Positions 18,401 to 27,451 are shown, numbered from the stretch's first letter. The stretch: 64,000 nt of DNA from Microbacterium hydrocarbonoxydans (GCF_023715885.1 NZ_JAMBOY010000003.1:186001-250000), one strand, 5' to 3'. Numbers and translations: made by a program. Notes: generated by a model from the letters alone, not told the origin.

Positions 18401-21400
18401 AGCTACACCAACACCGCGGGGCTCGTCAGCTACGCGGTCGAGAACAACCCGAGCCGCACCACCACGGTCGTGCCACAGGGCGACGGGGGAGGGCAGCAGC
18501 TCACCACCCGGACGCCGCGGGACGGCGAGGTCGCGGCATCCGACGACGGCACGGTCGGCACGGCCGAGGTGCACCTGCCCGACGTGGCGGTCGACAAGAA
18601 GCTCGTGTCGACCGAGGTCGCTCCGGTCGCGGACACGTCGACCGGGACCAGCGACCTGGGCGACGGCTCCCGCAACAGTGCGACCCAGATCGTGCAGGGC
18701 GAGAAGGCAGCGTTCGAGTACTCCGTGACGATCCCCGCGCGCACCACCGTCAAGGGGGCCGTGCTCTCCGACGACGGCAGGTTCGGCATCTCGCCCGGCT
18801 CGGGATCGATGGCCTATCAATACATCGAGGGCAGTGCGACGTTCTTCGGGCCATCGGGTGCCCCGCTGGCCATCGGCGCGTCCGCCGCCGACTTCCGCAT
18901 CTCCGAGCGAGCGGGAGAGTCGCACGGCGTCCTCACCTTCCCCGACGTCTACACGAACAAGACGTCCGAGCCGCAGACCTTCCGTGCGCGCATCGCGGTG
19001 TGGGTGACCGATAGGGACGCCTCGACCTCAGGCGGCTCGCGGGTCGACATCGCCCACGGCACGACGCTGACGAACACGGCACGGCTGACCTTCGTCGACC
19101 CGAACGCGCAGGGCGGCGCGCGCCTGACCCGCACCGACACGGCGTCCGTCGACTTCGTCGAGCCGTCGCCGACGCTGACCAAGACCACGTCGTCGGCCAC
19201 CGTCGCGGCGAACGGGACCGTGACCTACACGCTCACCGCGAGCAACGCGGCGAACCGCCCGGCGCTCTACGACGTCACGGTCATCGACTGCGTGCCGCAG
19301 CAGATCACGCCGTCCGCGCTCGCGCCCTCCGAGGGCACGGCTCGCATCCTCGCCGACACCTGCTCCGTATCCGCGAACGCGGCGATCCAGAAGGGCACCG
19401 GCAGCGGCACCCTCATCGAGTGGACCATCCCGGCCGTCCGCGGCACGGGTGCTGCCCCCACGCTGACCTACACCGGCACGGTCGAGGCGCTCGCGGGCGG
19501 CGGCTCCCAGTTCGTCAACCGCGCCGAGCTCAGCGGGTACACGCTGCCCCTCGCCGTGGGCGCCGATCAGGACACGGCCGACCGCCGCGGCCTCGTCACG
19601 CGCGCGGCCGACGCCACCGTGCGGATGCCCGACGCCTCCGTCACCAAGAGCGCGTCGCCGGCATCCGCAGCGGTCGGCGATACCGTCACCTACTCGGTCA
19701 CGACGACGTTGCCGTCGAGTACCAACTTCTACGACGTCGTTCTCACCGACACCCTCCCGGCGGGCGTGGAGTTCCTCCCCGAGGGCACCAGCACTCAGAG
19801 CGTGCAGTGGACGGGTGCATCGGACGAGCCGAGCGTGGGCGCCCCGACGCTGCGCGGCAACGTGCTGTCGTGGACGATCGATCGGGACGACATCCTCGCC
19901 GCGGGCGACGTCCGCACGATCACCGTCACCTATCAGGCGCGTCTCACGACGGCGGTCACCTCGGCCGCTCCGGTCAACAGCGCGACCTTCGCCTGGAACC
20001 GGATCGACGGCACGACGGATCCCGCCGAGCGCGGTTCCGCCACGGCATCCGCTCCTGTGACGATCCTCAACCCCGACGTGACGATCGCGAAGGCGGTCAA
20101 GAACGTCGGCGCTGCCGACAGCAGCTACGGCTCGGCCTCCCTCGGCGGTCCCGACCAGACGTTCACCTACCGTGTCCGCGTGACGAACGCGAGCGGCGCC
20201 GGAACGGCACCCGCTCACGGCGTCGTCGTGACTGACACGGTGGACGCCGGCATCCGCATCGACACGGACCAGCAGGCTTTCGCCGGCGCGACGTTCTCGG
20301 ACGCCGCGGCCCTGCGGGAAGGGCGAGGCGGGGTGATCACCTGGACGATCGATGGTCCGCTGAGCAACGTCGCCGGGTCGAACACCCGCGACTTCGTCTA
20401 CGACGGCACGTTCATCGCCGCGCAGTCGCTCGGCACCGGCACGCTCGGGAACCGCGTCGTCGTGACGCAGTACGAGTCGGCGTCGAGCGGCGGATGGGCG
20501 TACCGGCCCGGCACCGGCACCCGCCCCGGCGGAGCCCCGCTGACGGCCAGCGCCACGTCGGGGAAGGCGGACATCACTCCGCGGTTCCCGCAGGTCGCAC
20601 TGAGCAAGCGGGCGACCTCGGGCACCGAGGCCTTCGTCGGAGAGTCGTTCTCCTGGACACTCCAGGCTCAGAACACCGGCACCGGGGTCACGCAGACCAT
20701 CACCCTGACCGACACGCTTCCGGCGAACTGGGAGTACGACGCGACCGTGACTCCGCGCCTCACGGTCGGCACGGCAGCCTCGGTCGCTCTCGGCGCTCCC
20801 GTGCTCGGTGCCCAGAACGGCCGCCAGACGCTGACGTGGACCTTGGGTTCGGCGAGCGGGCAGCCGATCCTGCCCGGCTCAGCGGACGGTGCGACGCTCA
20901 CGCAGCGCACGCTGCTCGTGACGTTCGCGACGGTGCCGCACCCCGGTGCCCTGACCGCGCCCGGTGCCGGTCTGGCGATCAACCACCGCAACACGGTCGG
21001 CGGCTCGGCCACCGATGCGACCGGGTCGACGCGCAACGCGAGCGGAGCATATGCGGGTCCCGACGCCACCGCCGACGCCCACATCGGGCGTGCCGATCTG
21101 CGCATCGTCAAGCAGGCCGTCGGCGGCGACGCCCAGGGCGCCTGGACCGCCGGCGACACCGCACGGGCGGGGTACACCCAGCCGCAGTGGCGCATCACCG
21201 TCACCAACCAGGGCCCGGATGCCGCGAGCGGGCCGTTCCGCCTCACCGACTCGACCGACCTCCCGGCCGGTATGACGACCGGTGCCTTCACGGCCCGGTA
21301 CTACTCGAGCGCGGCGGACACCACCGGCGTCCCTCTGACGCTGTCGGGTTCCGGTGCGGCATCCGATCCGTTCGTGGTCGGCGACCGCTCCCGCACGCTG

Positions 21401-24400
21401 AAGGCCGACGGCACGGACCGCATCGTGCTCGTCGCGAACGTCTCGATCCAGGCGCCGGCGACGGGCACGGCGACGAACAAGGCCGACGTCGTCGGTCGTA
21501 CGTTCGAGCGGCCGGCTGACATCACGAAGGACAACGCGACCTCCGTCTCGAAGCCGATCTCGAGCGCGGCCGACCTCGCGGTGACGAAGACCGTCAACAC
21601 GGCGGAGGTCACCGCGGGCCGTCCCGTCACGTGGGGCATCAGCGTGCGCAACAACGGTCCGTCCGCCGCCGTCTCGACCGGGACGTCCCCCATCACAGTC
21701 GCCGACGTGATCCCCGACGGCATCAGCGCCGTGCAGGATCCGTCCGCCGGACTCACGGCGTGGACGGTCGCGGCATCGAACGGCTGGCCCGCAACGGCGG
21801 GCGACACCGTCACCTGGACGTTCACGGGCTCGCAGCTGCCGGTCGGACCGGCGCAGGGACTGTCGCTCACGGGCACGGTCGACGCCTCGTGGACGGGTGG
21901 CGCAGTGCGCAACGTCGCGGTCGTCTCCCCGGGTGCGACGACCGATCCGGTCGCCTCGAACAACACGGGAGAGGCGTCGGTCACCCCTGGCGACGACACG
22001 ACGCTGGCGATCGCGAAGACTCGCGTGGTCCGTGAGGGCGGAACGTGGAAGGATGCCGCGCAGTTCGGCGGCCCGCTTCCCGCTCTCGTCGCCGGCGAGA
22101 CGATCAGCTACCGCATCGTCGTGACCAACAACGGTCCGGCCGATGCCCGCGACGTCCGCGTCGTGGACGAGGTGCCCGGCATGCTCGCCTACGCCTCGGT
22201 GGATGACGAGAACGGTCGGTGGACGCGTACCGCCGGCCCCGGAACGGATGACACGTTCGCCGTCGCGGGCACCGTGCCCGCCGCTGCCGGCGACAACACC
22301 CGATCGTTCGTCGTCACGTACGTCGTCGATTCCACGCTGACCCCTGGCTCCGACGTCGAGAACCAGGCCAGGGCTGAGGCGACGAACTCGACGAACACCC
22401 CTCGGGACGGCGATACCACCGGATCGAACCGTGTGGCGGACCTGTCGATCGTGAAGCAGGCGCTCGGCGCCGACGGATCGCCCGTCGCGGACGGCGTGGT
22501 GCCCGAGGTGACGGCCGGCACGCAGACGCGCTTCCTCCTCACGGTCACGAACGACGGCCCGAGCATCTCGAGCACTCCGATCGACGTCTCCGACCGTCTG
22601 CCGGCCGGGCTGTCGTACGTCTCGTCGACCATCGACGTGGCCGGTGCCGGTGCGCGCACCGCCACGGCCGCGGTCTCGGCCGACGGCCGGTCCCTCTCGT
22701 GGGCAGCCCTCACCGGCGCCGACACGCTCGCAGCAGGGCAGACGATCGCGATCGTGGTGACGGCCACCGTCGCGCCGGACGTGCGTCCGCAGCGACTCGT
22801 CAACACCGCCGACGTCTTCGGACCGGAGGACTCCGACCCGACCGACGATCACAGTGAGGCGTCGATCGACATCGTGACGCTCGCCGAGCTCACGCTCGCG
22901 AAGGACGTCGTCGCAGGCCCATGGATCGCGGGCACCGAGATCGAGTACACGCTCACGGTGCGCAACGACGGACCTTCGGTCGCGGACGCCTTCGTGACGG
23001 ATGTGCTGCCCGATGGGCTCTCGGCCGTGTCGATCGCGGGCGCCGGATGGACGTGCGAGGTCTCGGACCAGACCTGTGAGCGGGCGGCTCACCCGCTCGG
23101 GGACAGCACGATCACCATCGTGGCGCTCGTCGGCTCGAACGTCCTCACCGGCACGTCGCTGACGAACACGGCGACCCTGTCATGGAACGACAGCCGGGCC
23201 ACGTCTCCGCACCAGGTGTCGGACACGGCGGTCATCGACGTGACGACGGACGCCGATCTGCGCCTCACCAAGACCGCGATCGACGCCGACGGCGCCGAGG
23301 TGCACCGAGCCGTCGCGGGGGAGACCACCCGGTACCGCCTCGAGGTCGAGAACCTCGGAGCGAGCGATGCGGTCGGACCGATCGCCGTGGTCGACGAGCT
23401 GCCGGTCGGCATCGCGTTCGCCGGCCTGGTCGGCGCGTCCGCTGACGCCTGGACCGCGAGGGTCGATCCGTCCGCCCCGCAGTCCGTGACCTTCACGCTC
23501 GCGCCGGCGGAGACGGGTCTCGTGAGCGGGGCGTCCGCTCCGGCCATCGAGTTCGACGCGTTGGTCGACCCCGCGGTCGGTCACGGCACCGTGCTGACGA
23601 ACGCCGCCGTGGTCGCCTCGGGGACTCCGGACGCGAACGTCGCGAACGACCGCGACACGGCCGAGGTGACCGTCGTCAGGGAGGTCGACCTGTCGATCGC
23701 GAAGACGCATGACGCGGATGCCGTGCGCATCGGCGACGAGCTGACCTTCACCCTGCAGGTCGCGAACTCGGGTCCCTCGGAGGCGACGGACATCGTCGTG
23801 ACCGATGTCGTCCCGGCCGGACTCGAGGTGCTCACGGCCCTCGGCGACGACGTCGGCGACGCCTGGACCGTCGAGGCCATCGAGCCCGTCGACCAGGATG
23901 ACCCGAGCGCCGGGACCCGGGTCGTCGCGCGGTACGAGCAGCCTCTCGCCCCGGCGGAGGACGCCGCACCGCTCGTCATCGAGACGCGCGTGCTGGTCGG
24001 CGCGTACCCCGAGGTCGTCAACACGGCCGCGGTCACCGCTGCGGAGGTCAGCGGTCAGCATCCCGACCGCACGCCGGACGACAATAGCGCGGAGGATGCC
24101 GTCGCCGTGCCGCCGATGGCCGCGCTCACCGTCACCAAGACGGCCGTCGGGACGTTCCAGGCGGGCAAGACGGGTCTGTACCGCATCGTCGTCCGCAACG
24201 ACGGTCCGACCGCCGACCCCGGTGCCGTCGTGGTGACCGATGCCCTGCCCGAGGGGATGTCGTTCGCAGGCTCGCCCGACACCACGGCGCGCGCGGACGG
24301 ACGCCTCGTGACCTGGACGCTCGCCGACGGTCTCGCGGTCGACGAGGAGGTCACGCTCACGGTGCGCGTGAACCTCGCGCAGGCCACGTACCCGGCCGTG

Positions 24401-24604
24401 ACGAACGTCGCGTCAGTCTCCTCCGCGAGCGAGCAGACATCCGAGGCGCGCCTCGTCTCCGCCGCGGACGTCGACGTGCAAGCGGCTGACCCGCTCGCGA
24501 CGACCGGCGCGGAACCGGTGTGGGGTCTCGCGCTCCTCGCCGCGCTCACGATGCTCGCAGGCGGGCTGTTCCTCGCTCGCCGTCGCAGTGCGGCAGGGGA
24601 GTAG
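15488..24604 (+). CDS. Giant sortase-anchored surface protein with about 18 DUF11-like repeats
   Basis: This 3038-residue protein has a signal peptide (basic MRSTLRRKMNQRARR, a hydrophobic stretch at about 17-37, cleavage near ATAAPWAP). It then has a long series of beta-sandwich repeats of the DUF11/isopeptide type. Each repeat shows a strand such as YTLRVEN followed by VTDYLPAGLEYL; about 18 are countable from residue 60 to 2950. The later ones carry the fixed phrase NNGPS or NDGPS. The C-terminus has LATTG at 3003-3007, a hydrophobic span and RRRSAAGE, matching the LAXTG signal used by class E sortases. The likely role is a cell-wall-anchored fibre or adhesin. No sortase gene is in the window. 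It sits alone between tuf and rpsJ, flanked by hairpins. Confidence 0.85.
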   Translation: MRSTLRRKMNQRARRLTAVTAVVSLIAGALALGVSAQMATAAPWAPRVSADNVDPASAGKDFVLAGENVGFDIAVANADGGAQFNLSLVATLPASVSFVSAGAFGSPTVFQAGEVLPNRSRTVDTDCLAAGLALSDEPPLCSVPEGQQVWVWSNVNDLPQGATVSSTVTVAPIADLYPVGGEVGFSIRAYTSDDPSRLPTFDGSPSVAKTTTHTSGAGTATDDVPVQALRIVKSEPSVESELLRGVHRNVTTYTLRVENTARGVTSGVTVTDYLPAGLEYLGLAAIDNSSRAEYPGAGPVSGGTTAGESVDTIPVTAAEAAALGLPGAGVYTKIVWTLGDLAAGATAEIRYHAGVPLLANALWPAGTAPATAAGTQAANLDNNTGSSTRHGGADNAEAAQTFRNVAVVAGTYQGPVLGGDPAYRAATDDDDEIIEAVDIRVVKGVESSGLFATGSVATYSVRVDVSEYVDASNIVLTDVIPNGLCPAFPVSGGDTVLTIDDRTVSKEGWNLEVPGDACNLPTEARGAVLSSELQLTALAYDTTDGTFTATFAVDDLAAGASFTGEYSVMQRPNYTGANGGTSSGDRFLNRVQVAAETTPIAAIANDPALSAKVGGTRHALDDSSALITSNYTGLEKVVLERGDSPTDADATWSAESSTPFSPGDDVWYRVTVPFATGIDTRNPILTDYLPEGVEIAEIQYGFRGMPGFTDTTGPVAWGSGTFPTDYIPNTAASGTSLTWEFGAHNRNASGDRFMPAGSAAIIYIRAEVVSQSASRDDVDSPLNHAKYQQVNVDGEISFLRDDAGIDLDWGATLTKGIRAVNGSVIGDGFGARIPTRQVVQGDAVEYRIDVTAPQNTTTDHVVWDVLPAGVTKADVGSFTSELYDAGTATTIPAGDVTVAAYDDGDTLPDGISLASEFAGRSVIAWKVGASVAGSTAATETAPQQVRGLTLGYTLTVPAGVAGGGAAAQLTQSYTNTAGLVSYAVENNPSRTTTVVPQGDGGGQQLTTRTPRDGEVAASDDGTVGTAEVHLPDVAVDKKLVSTEVAPVADTSTGTSDLGDGSRNSATQIVQGEKAAFEYSVTIPARTTVKGAVLSDDGRFGISPGSGSMAYQYIEGSATFFGPSGAPLAIGASAADFRISERAGESHGVLTFPDVYTNKTSEPQTFRARIAVWVTDRDASTSGGSRVDIAHGTTLTNTARLTFVDPNAQGGARLTRTDTASVDFVEPSPTLTKTTSSATVAANGTVTYTLTASNAANRPALYDVTVIDCVPQQITPSALAPSEGTARILADTCSVSANAAIQKGTGSGTLIEWTIPAVRGTGAAPTLTYTGTVEALAGGGSQFVNRAELSGYTLPLAVGADQDTADRRGLVTRAADATVRMPDASVTKSASPASAAVGDTVTYSVTTTLPSSTNFYDVVLTDTLPAGVEFLPEGTSTQSVQWTGASDEPSVGAPTLRGNVLSWTIDRDDILAAGDVRTITVTYQARLTTAVTSAAPVNSATFAWNRIDGTTDPAERGSATASAPVTILNPDVTIAKAVKNVGAADSSYGSASLGGPDQTFTYRVRVTNASGAGTAPAHGVVVTDTVDAGIRIDTDQQAFAGATFSDAAALREGRGGVITWTIDGPLSNVAGSNTRDFVYDGTFIAAQSLGTGTLGNRVVVTQYESASSGGWAYRPGTGTRPGGAPLTASATSGKADITPRFPQVALSKRATSGTEAFVGESFSWTLQAQNTGTGVTQTITLTDTLPANWEYDATVTPRLTVGTAASVALGAPVLGAQNGRQTLTWTLGSASGQPILPGSADGATLTQRTLLVTFATVPHPGALTAPGAGLAINHRNTVGGSATDATGSTRNASGAYAGPDATADAHIGRADLRIVKQAVGGDAQGAWTAGDTARAGYTQPQWRITVTNQGPDAASGPFRLTDSTDLPAGMTTGAFTARYYSSAADTTGVPLTLSGSGAASDPFVVGDRSRTLKADGTDRIVLVANVSIQAPATGTATNKADVVGRTFERPADITKDNATSVSKPISSAADLAVTKTVNTAEVTAGRPVTWGISVRNNGPSAAVSTGTSPITVADVIPDGISAVQDPSAGLTAWTVAASNGWPATAGDTVTWTFTGSQLPVGPAQGLSLTGTVDASWTGGAVRNVAVVSPGATTDPVASNNTGEASVTPGDDTTLAIAKTRVVREGGTWKDAAQFGGPLPALVAGETISYRIVVTNNGPADARDVRVVDEVPGMLAYASVDDENGRWTRTAGPGTDDTFAVAGTVPAAAGDNTRSFVVTYVVDSTLTPGSDVENQARAEATNSTNTPRDGDTTGSNRVADLSIVKQALGADGSPVADGVVPEVTAGTQTRFLLTVTNDGPSISSTPIDVSDRLPAGLSYVSSTIDVAGAGARTATAAVSADGRSLSWAALTGADTLAAGQTIAIVVTATVAPDVRPQRLVNTADVFGPEDSDPTDDHSEASIDIVTLAELTLAKDVVAGPWIAGTEIEYTLTVRNDGPSVADAFVTDVLPDGLSAVSIAGAGWTCEVSDQTCERAAHPLGDSTITIVALVGSNVLTGTSLTNTATLSWNDSRATSPHQVSDTAVIDVTTDADLRLTKTAIDADGAEVHRAVAGETTRYRLEVENLGASDAVGPIAVVDELPVGIAFAGLVGASADAWTARVDPSAPQSVTFTLAPAETGLVSGASAPAIEFDALVDPAVGHGTVLTNAAVVASGTPDANVANDRDTAEVTVVREVDLSIAKTHDADAVRIGDELTFTLQVANSGPSEATDIVVTDVVPAGLEVLTALGDDVGDAWTVEAIEPVDQDDPSAGTRVVARYEQPLAPAEDAAPLVIETRVLVGAYPEVVNTAAVTAAEVSGQHPDRTPDDNSAEDAVAVPPMAALTVTKTAVGTFQAGKTGLYRIVVRNDGPTADPGAVVVTDALPEGMSFAGSPDTTARADGRLVTWTLADGLAVDEEVTLTVRVNLAQATYPAVTNVASVSSASEQTSEARLVSAADVDVQAADPLATTGAEPVWGLALLAALTMLAGGLFLARRRSAAGE

Positions 24605-24631
24605 GAGCCGCCGGCAGTTCCCCGCAGAAGG

Positions 24632-24666
24632 GTGTGACGGAGCCGTTCGGTGACGCTCCGTCACAC
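24632..24666 (+). terminator. Terminator after the surface protein gene
   Basis: A perfect 12-bp stem, GTGTGACGGAGC / GCTCCGTCACAC, has an 11-nt loop and is followed by the T-rich TCTTCTTCCT. It is a convincing intrinsic terminator. Confidence 0.85.
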
Positions 24667-24751
24667 TCTTCTTCCTCGTGCCGTCCCCTCCGTGCAGAAT
24701 GAACGTGACGAGCGAGATCCCTCGCCGTCGATCATCGAGAAGGGGGCCCGC

Positions 24752-24964
24752 ATGGGTATCGAGGACGCCGTCAACAAGGGCAAGGACCTGTACGAGCAGA
24801 ACAAGGACAAGATCGCCGAGGCGGTCAAGAGCGAGCAGGCCGAGGACATCAGCGACAAGGTCCTCGACGGCGTCGCCGACTTCGCCAAGAAGATCGCGCC
24901 CGGTGCGGCCGACAAGATCGACGAGATCCGCGACAGCGCCGACAAGGCCGTCGGCAACGAGTAA
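24752..24964 (+). CDS. Small helical protein, MT0933 (Rv0909)-like antitoxin family
   Basis: This 70-residue charged protein begins MGIEDAVNKGKDLYEQNKDK and is predicted to be entirely helical, with repeated Asp-Lys and Ala-Asp-Lys units (FAKKIAPGAADKIDEIRDSA). Length and pattern resemble the MT0933-type antitoxin family, which is often found without an obvious toxin partner, as here. A general stress-protein role is an alternative. The ribosome-binding site GAGAAGGGGG precedes the ATG. It is a single gene between two hairpins. Confidence 0.6.
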   Translation: MGIEDAVNKGKDLYEQNKDKIAEAVKSEQAEDISDKVLDGVADFAKKIAPGAADKIDEIRDSADKAVGNE

Positions 24965-24985
24965 GCGGCCTCGCACAGACGCTGG

Positions 24986-25014
24986 GCGGCGGCTCTCCGG
25001 GGGAGGGCCGCCGC
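24986..25014 (+). terminator. Terminator after the antitoxin-like gene
   Basis: The 10-bp stem GCGGCGGCTC / GGGCCGCCGC contains one G-U pair and a 9-nt loop. It is followed by TTCGCT. Confidence 0.7.
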
Positions 25015-25076
25015 TTCGCTGCATCCGGGACCGGGTTTTCCACAGGGCGGTATCGCGTTTCGGCGGACGATGCCTT

Positions 25077-25371
25077 TAGAATGATGTCGACCGCCTGGGG
25101 AACATGCGGTCGGGGACGTCGAAGGGGTTCGACCTCCCATGTCTGCGCGGCTCGTCCGCGTCACAACTGGGGAAGCGATTTTGGGGATCATCGTGCGACG
25201 CGCGCACTCTGTGCGCCCTGGCGTCTTCCCGCCTGCACGGCGGACGTTCCGCCGTGCCCTCGGTCGAGGGCTCCGGCGTCCCTTCACGTCGGGGTTCTCG
25301 CGTTCGGTGTGCCCCCTCGCACTGAACGCCCTCCCCAAGCGGGGCGAGGCATGGGGATGCCTCGCCCCGCT
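25077..25371 (+). ncRNA. Candidate structured RNA (about 280 nt, unassigned)
   Basis: This stretch holds no credible gene but six non-overlapping inverted repeats: GACCGC/GCGGTC (25089-25111), GTCGAA/TTCGAC with a GGGG loop (25118-25133), CGCGG/CCGCG (25146-25160), GCGCAC/GTGCGC (25202-25216), a perfect 10-bp GCACGGCGGA/TCCGCCGTGC (25235-25257) and a perfect 15-bp terminator-like stem (25338-25371, GGGG loop). A good -10 box, TAGAAT, lies at 25077-25082 and predicts a start near 25089, though its -35 is weak. The series of helices ending in a strong stem suggests a stable small RNA. Hallmark segments of tmRNA, RNase P RNA and SRP RNA were looked for and not seen. Confidence 0.5.
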
Positions 25372-25460
25372 CTCCCCCTGAGCAGCGGCGCGTATTCGCG
25401 CTGCTGAGGCGTCTGATCGACGTCCTCAGCAGATGCTCAGCGAGCGCGACACGCCCGGGT

Positions 25461-25490
25461 TTGCAGAACGGAAAACCGCCGTGGCAGAAT
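25461..25490 (+). promoter_or_regulatory. Promoter of the S10 ribosomal operon
   Basis: TTGCAG (25461-25466) and CAGAAT (25485-25490) are 18 bp apart. The predicted start is near 25497, about 313 nt before rpsJ. Confidence 0.6.
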
Positions 25491-25496
25491 AGACAG

Positions 25497-25809
25497 GTTC
25501 GACATTCCGGCGCGCTCAGCGTGCGCCGGATCACCACCAGGGCAGTGCATAGGCGGCGCGACAGCGCAGGGACCTAGGCCGCGGGTGGCAGGACACCCCC
25601 GACACCTTCATCACGAGGGCTTCGCCGTGCGCGGCGGAGGTCGGCAATCCGCTCGCCGAGAGGCGTGCGGGCTGACAGCAGAACAGTGGTGCGCAGACCG
25701 GTTCGCAGAACCGATCGAGTGCCGAGGCGCGAACAGCGCCGACGTGCGTCCAATGCCCCTGGGTCACCCGGCTCAGGACGGTAAGACGCTTAAAGAGAGA
25801 GAGCAGACA
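25497..25809 (+). promoter_or_regulatory. Long structured 5' leader of the S10 operon
   Basis: This leader of about 313 nt contains no gene. It shows TCCGGCGC/GCGCCGGA (25506-25530), CGGTTC/GAACCG (25699-25713) and GGCGC/GCGCC (25726-25740), then a purine-rich ribosome-binding region (AGAGAGAGAG) before rpsJ. Long S10 leaders in other bacteria mediate autoregulation by ribosomal protein L4. A similar role is possible here but unproven. Confidence 0.5.
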
Positions 25810-26118
25810 ATGGCGGGACAGAAGATCCGCATTCGCCTGAAGTCGTACGACCACGAGGTCATCGACACGTCCGCACGCAAGATCGTCGACACCGTGACCC
25901 GTGCGGGCGCGACCGTCGTCGGTCCCGTGCCCCTTCCGACCGAGAAGAACGTCGTGTGCGTCATCCGGTCGCCCCACAAGTACAAGGACAGCCGCGAGCA
26001 CTTCGAGATGCGCACCCACAAGCGTCTGATCGACATCGTCGACCCGACGCCCAAGGCCGTCGACTCGCTGATGCGTCTCGACCTGCCGGCCGACGTCAAC
26101 ATCGAGATCAAGCTCTGA
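25810..26118 (+). CDS. rpsJ: 30S ribosomal protein S10 (NusE)
   Basis: This 102-residue protein begins [19 protein letters not shown] and matches the family over its full length ([19 protein letters not shown]). It works in the 30S head and also as NusE in antitermination. The start is set by the conserved N-terminus and the AGAGAGAGAG site. It is the first gene of the S10 operon, 8 bp before rplC. Confidence 0.98.
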   Translation: MAGQKIRIRLKSYDHEVIDTSARKIVDTVTRAGATVVGPVPLPTEKNVVCVIRSPHKYKDSREHFEMRTHKRLIDIVDPTPKAVDSLMRLDLPADVNIEIKL

Positions 26119-26126
26119 GGTTCGAC

Positions 26127-26786
26127 ATGGCTGACATCAACGCAAAGATTTCCAAGGGCATGCTCGGCACCAAGCTCGGCATGACCCAGGTGTGGAACGA
26201 GAACGGCAAGCTCGTTCCCGTCACCGTCATCGAGCTCGCCTCGAACGTGGTCACCCAGATCCGTACCCCCGAGAAGGACGGCTACAACGCCGTGCAGATC
26301 GCCTACGGTCAGATCGACCCGCGCAAGGTGAACAAGCCCCTGACCGCCCACTTCGAGGCAGCCGGCGTCACGCCGCGTCGTCACGTCACCGAGATCCGCA
26401 CCGCGGACGCCGGCGACTACACCCTGGGCCAGGAGCTCACGGTCGACGGCACCTTCGAGGCCGGCCAGCTCGTCGACGTCGTCGGCACGAGCAAGGGCAA
26501 GGGCACCGCCGGTGTCATGAAGCGCCACAACTTCAAGGGCGTCTCGGCTTCGCACGGTGCGCACCGCAACCACCGCAAGCCCGGCTCCATCGGCGCATCG
26601 TCGACCCCGAGCCGCGTCTTCAAGGGCATGCGCATGGCCGGCCGTATGGGTGGCGAGCGCGTGACCGTCCTCAACCTCACGGTGCACGCCGTCGACATCG
26701 AGAAGGGTCTGCTGCTCGTCAAGGGCGCCGTCCCCGGTGCTCGTGGCCGCATCGTCTACGTCCGCAACGCAGTGAAGGGTGCCTGA
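26127..26786 (+). CDS. rplC: 50S ribosomal protein L3
   Basis: This 219-residue protein helps build the peptidyl-transferase region through its long loop. The conserved [15 protein letters not shown] start region and the loop [20 protein letters not shown] (methylated Gln position region) are present. It ends two bases before the rplD ATG. Confidence 0.97.
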   Translation: MADINAKISKGMLGTKLGMTQVWNENGKLVPVTVIELASNVVTQIRTPEKDGYNAVQIAYGQIDPRKVNKPLTAHFEAAGVTPRRHVTEIRTADAGDYTLGQELTVDGTFEAGQLVDVVGTSKGKGTAGVMKRHNFKGVSASHGAHRNHRKPGSIGASSTPSRVFKGMRMAGRMGGERVTVLNLTVHAVDIEKGLLLVKGAVPGARGRIVYVRNAVKGA

Positions 26787-26788
26787 TC

Positions 26789-27451
26789 ATGGCTGACTCC
26801 ACTCTCGCGCTCGACGTCCTCAAGGCAGACGGCAAGAAGGCAGGCTCGGTCGAGCTTCCCGCCGCTCTGTTCGACGTCAAGACGAACATCCCGCTCATCC
26901 ACCAGGTCGTCGTCGCGCAGCTCGCGGCGGCTCGCCAGGGCACGCACTCGACCAAGCGTCGTGGCGAGGTCTCCGGTGCCGGCCGCAAGCCCTTCAAGCA
27001 GAAGGGCACGGGTAACGCCCGTCAGGGCTCGATCCGCGCGCCGCACATGACCGGTGGTGGCATCGTGCACGGCCCGAAGCCGCGCGACTACTCGCAGCGC
27101 ACCCCCAAGAAGATGATCGCCGCCGCCCTCCTGGGTGCGCTGAGCGACCGCTTCCGCGGCGACCGCCTGCACGCCATCGACACGTTCGGCACCGACGGTG
27201 CTCCCTCGACCAAGGCCGCGGCGGGCTTCCTCGCCCAGGTCGCCACGTCGAAGAACGTGCTCGTGGTCATCGAGCGCGGCGACGAGCTCGCGCTGAAGAG
27301 CATCCGCAACCTCAGCCACGTCCACGTGCTGTCGTTCGACCAGCTCAACGCCTACGACGTGCTCGTCTCCGACGACATCGTCTTCACCCAGGCCGCTCTC
27401 GAGGCGTTCATCTCCTCGAAGTCCGGCGCCAACCAGGAGGTCTCCGCATGA
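26789..27451 (+). CDS. rplD: 50S ribosomal protein L4
   Basis: This 220-residue exit-tunnel protein carries the extended loop [20 protein letters not shown], the macrolide-relevant tunnel tip. In several bacteria L4 represses its own S10 operon. It overlaps rplW by 4 bp (ATGA), indicating coupled translation. Confidence 0.97.
   Translation: MADSTLALDVLKADGKKAGSVELPAALFDVKTNIPLIHQVVVAQLAAARQGTHSTKRRGEVSGAGRKPFKQKGTGNARQGSIRAPHMTGGGIVHGPKPRDYSQRTPKKMIAAALLGALSDRFRGDRLHAIDTFGTDGAPSTKAAAGFLAQVATSKNVLVVIERGDELALKSIRNLSHVHVLSFDQLNAYDVLVSDDIVFTQAALEAFISSKSGANQEVSA

Noticed and set aside
16250..18925. Long minus-strand frames opposite the giant surface gene (also 20879-23092)
   Set aside because: Arg/Gly/Asp-rich shadow of a repetitive G+C-rich gene on the plus strand, with no plausible start or domain.
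25118..25142. tRNA T-arm-like GGGGTTCGACCTCCC within the structured gap
   Set aside because: No matching acceptor stem or anticodon arm lies upstream. The sequence is better explained by the GTCGAA/TTCGAC hairpin.
25077..25371. tmRNA, RNase P RNA or SRP RNA as identity of the structured RNA
   Set aside because: The invariant segments of these RNAs (for example a tag reading frame with 3' T-arm, the RNase P GAGGAAAGTC core, the SRP GGAAG tetraloop domain) were not found.
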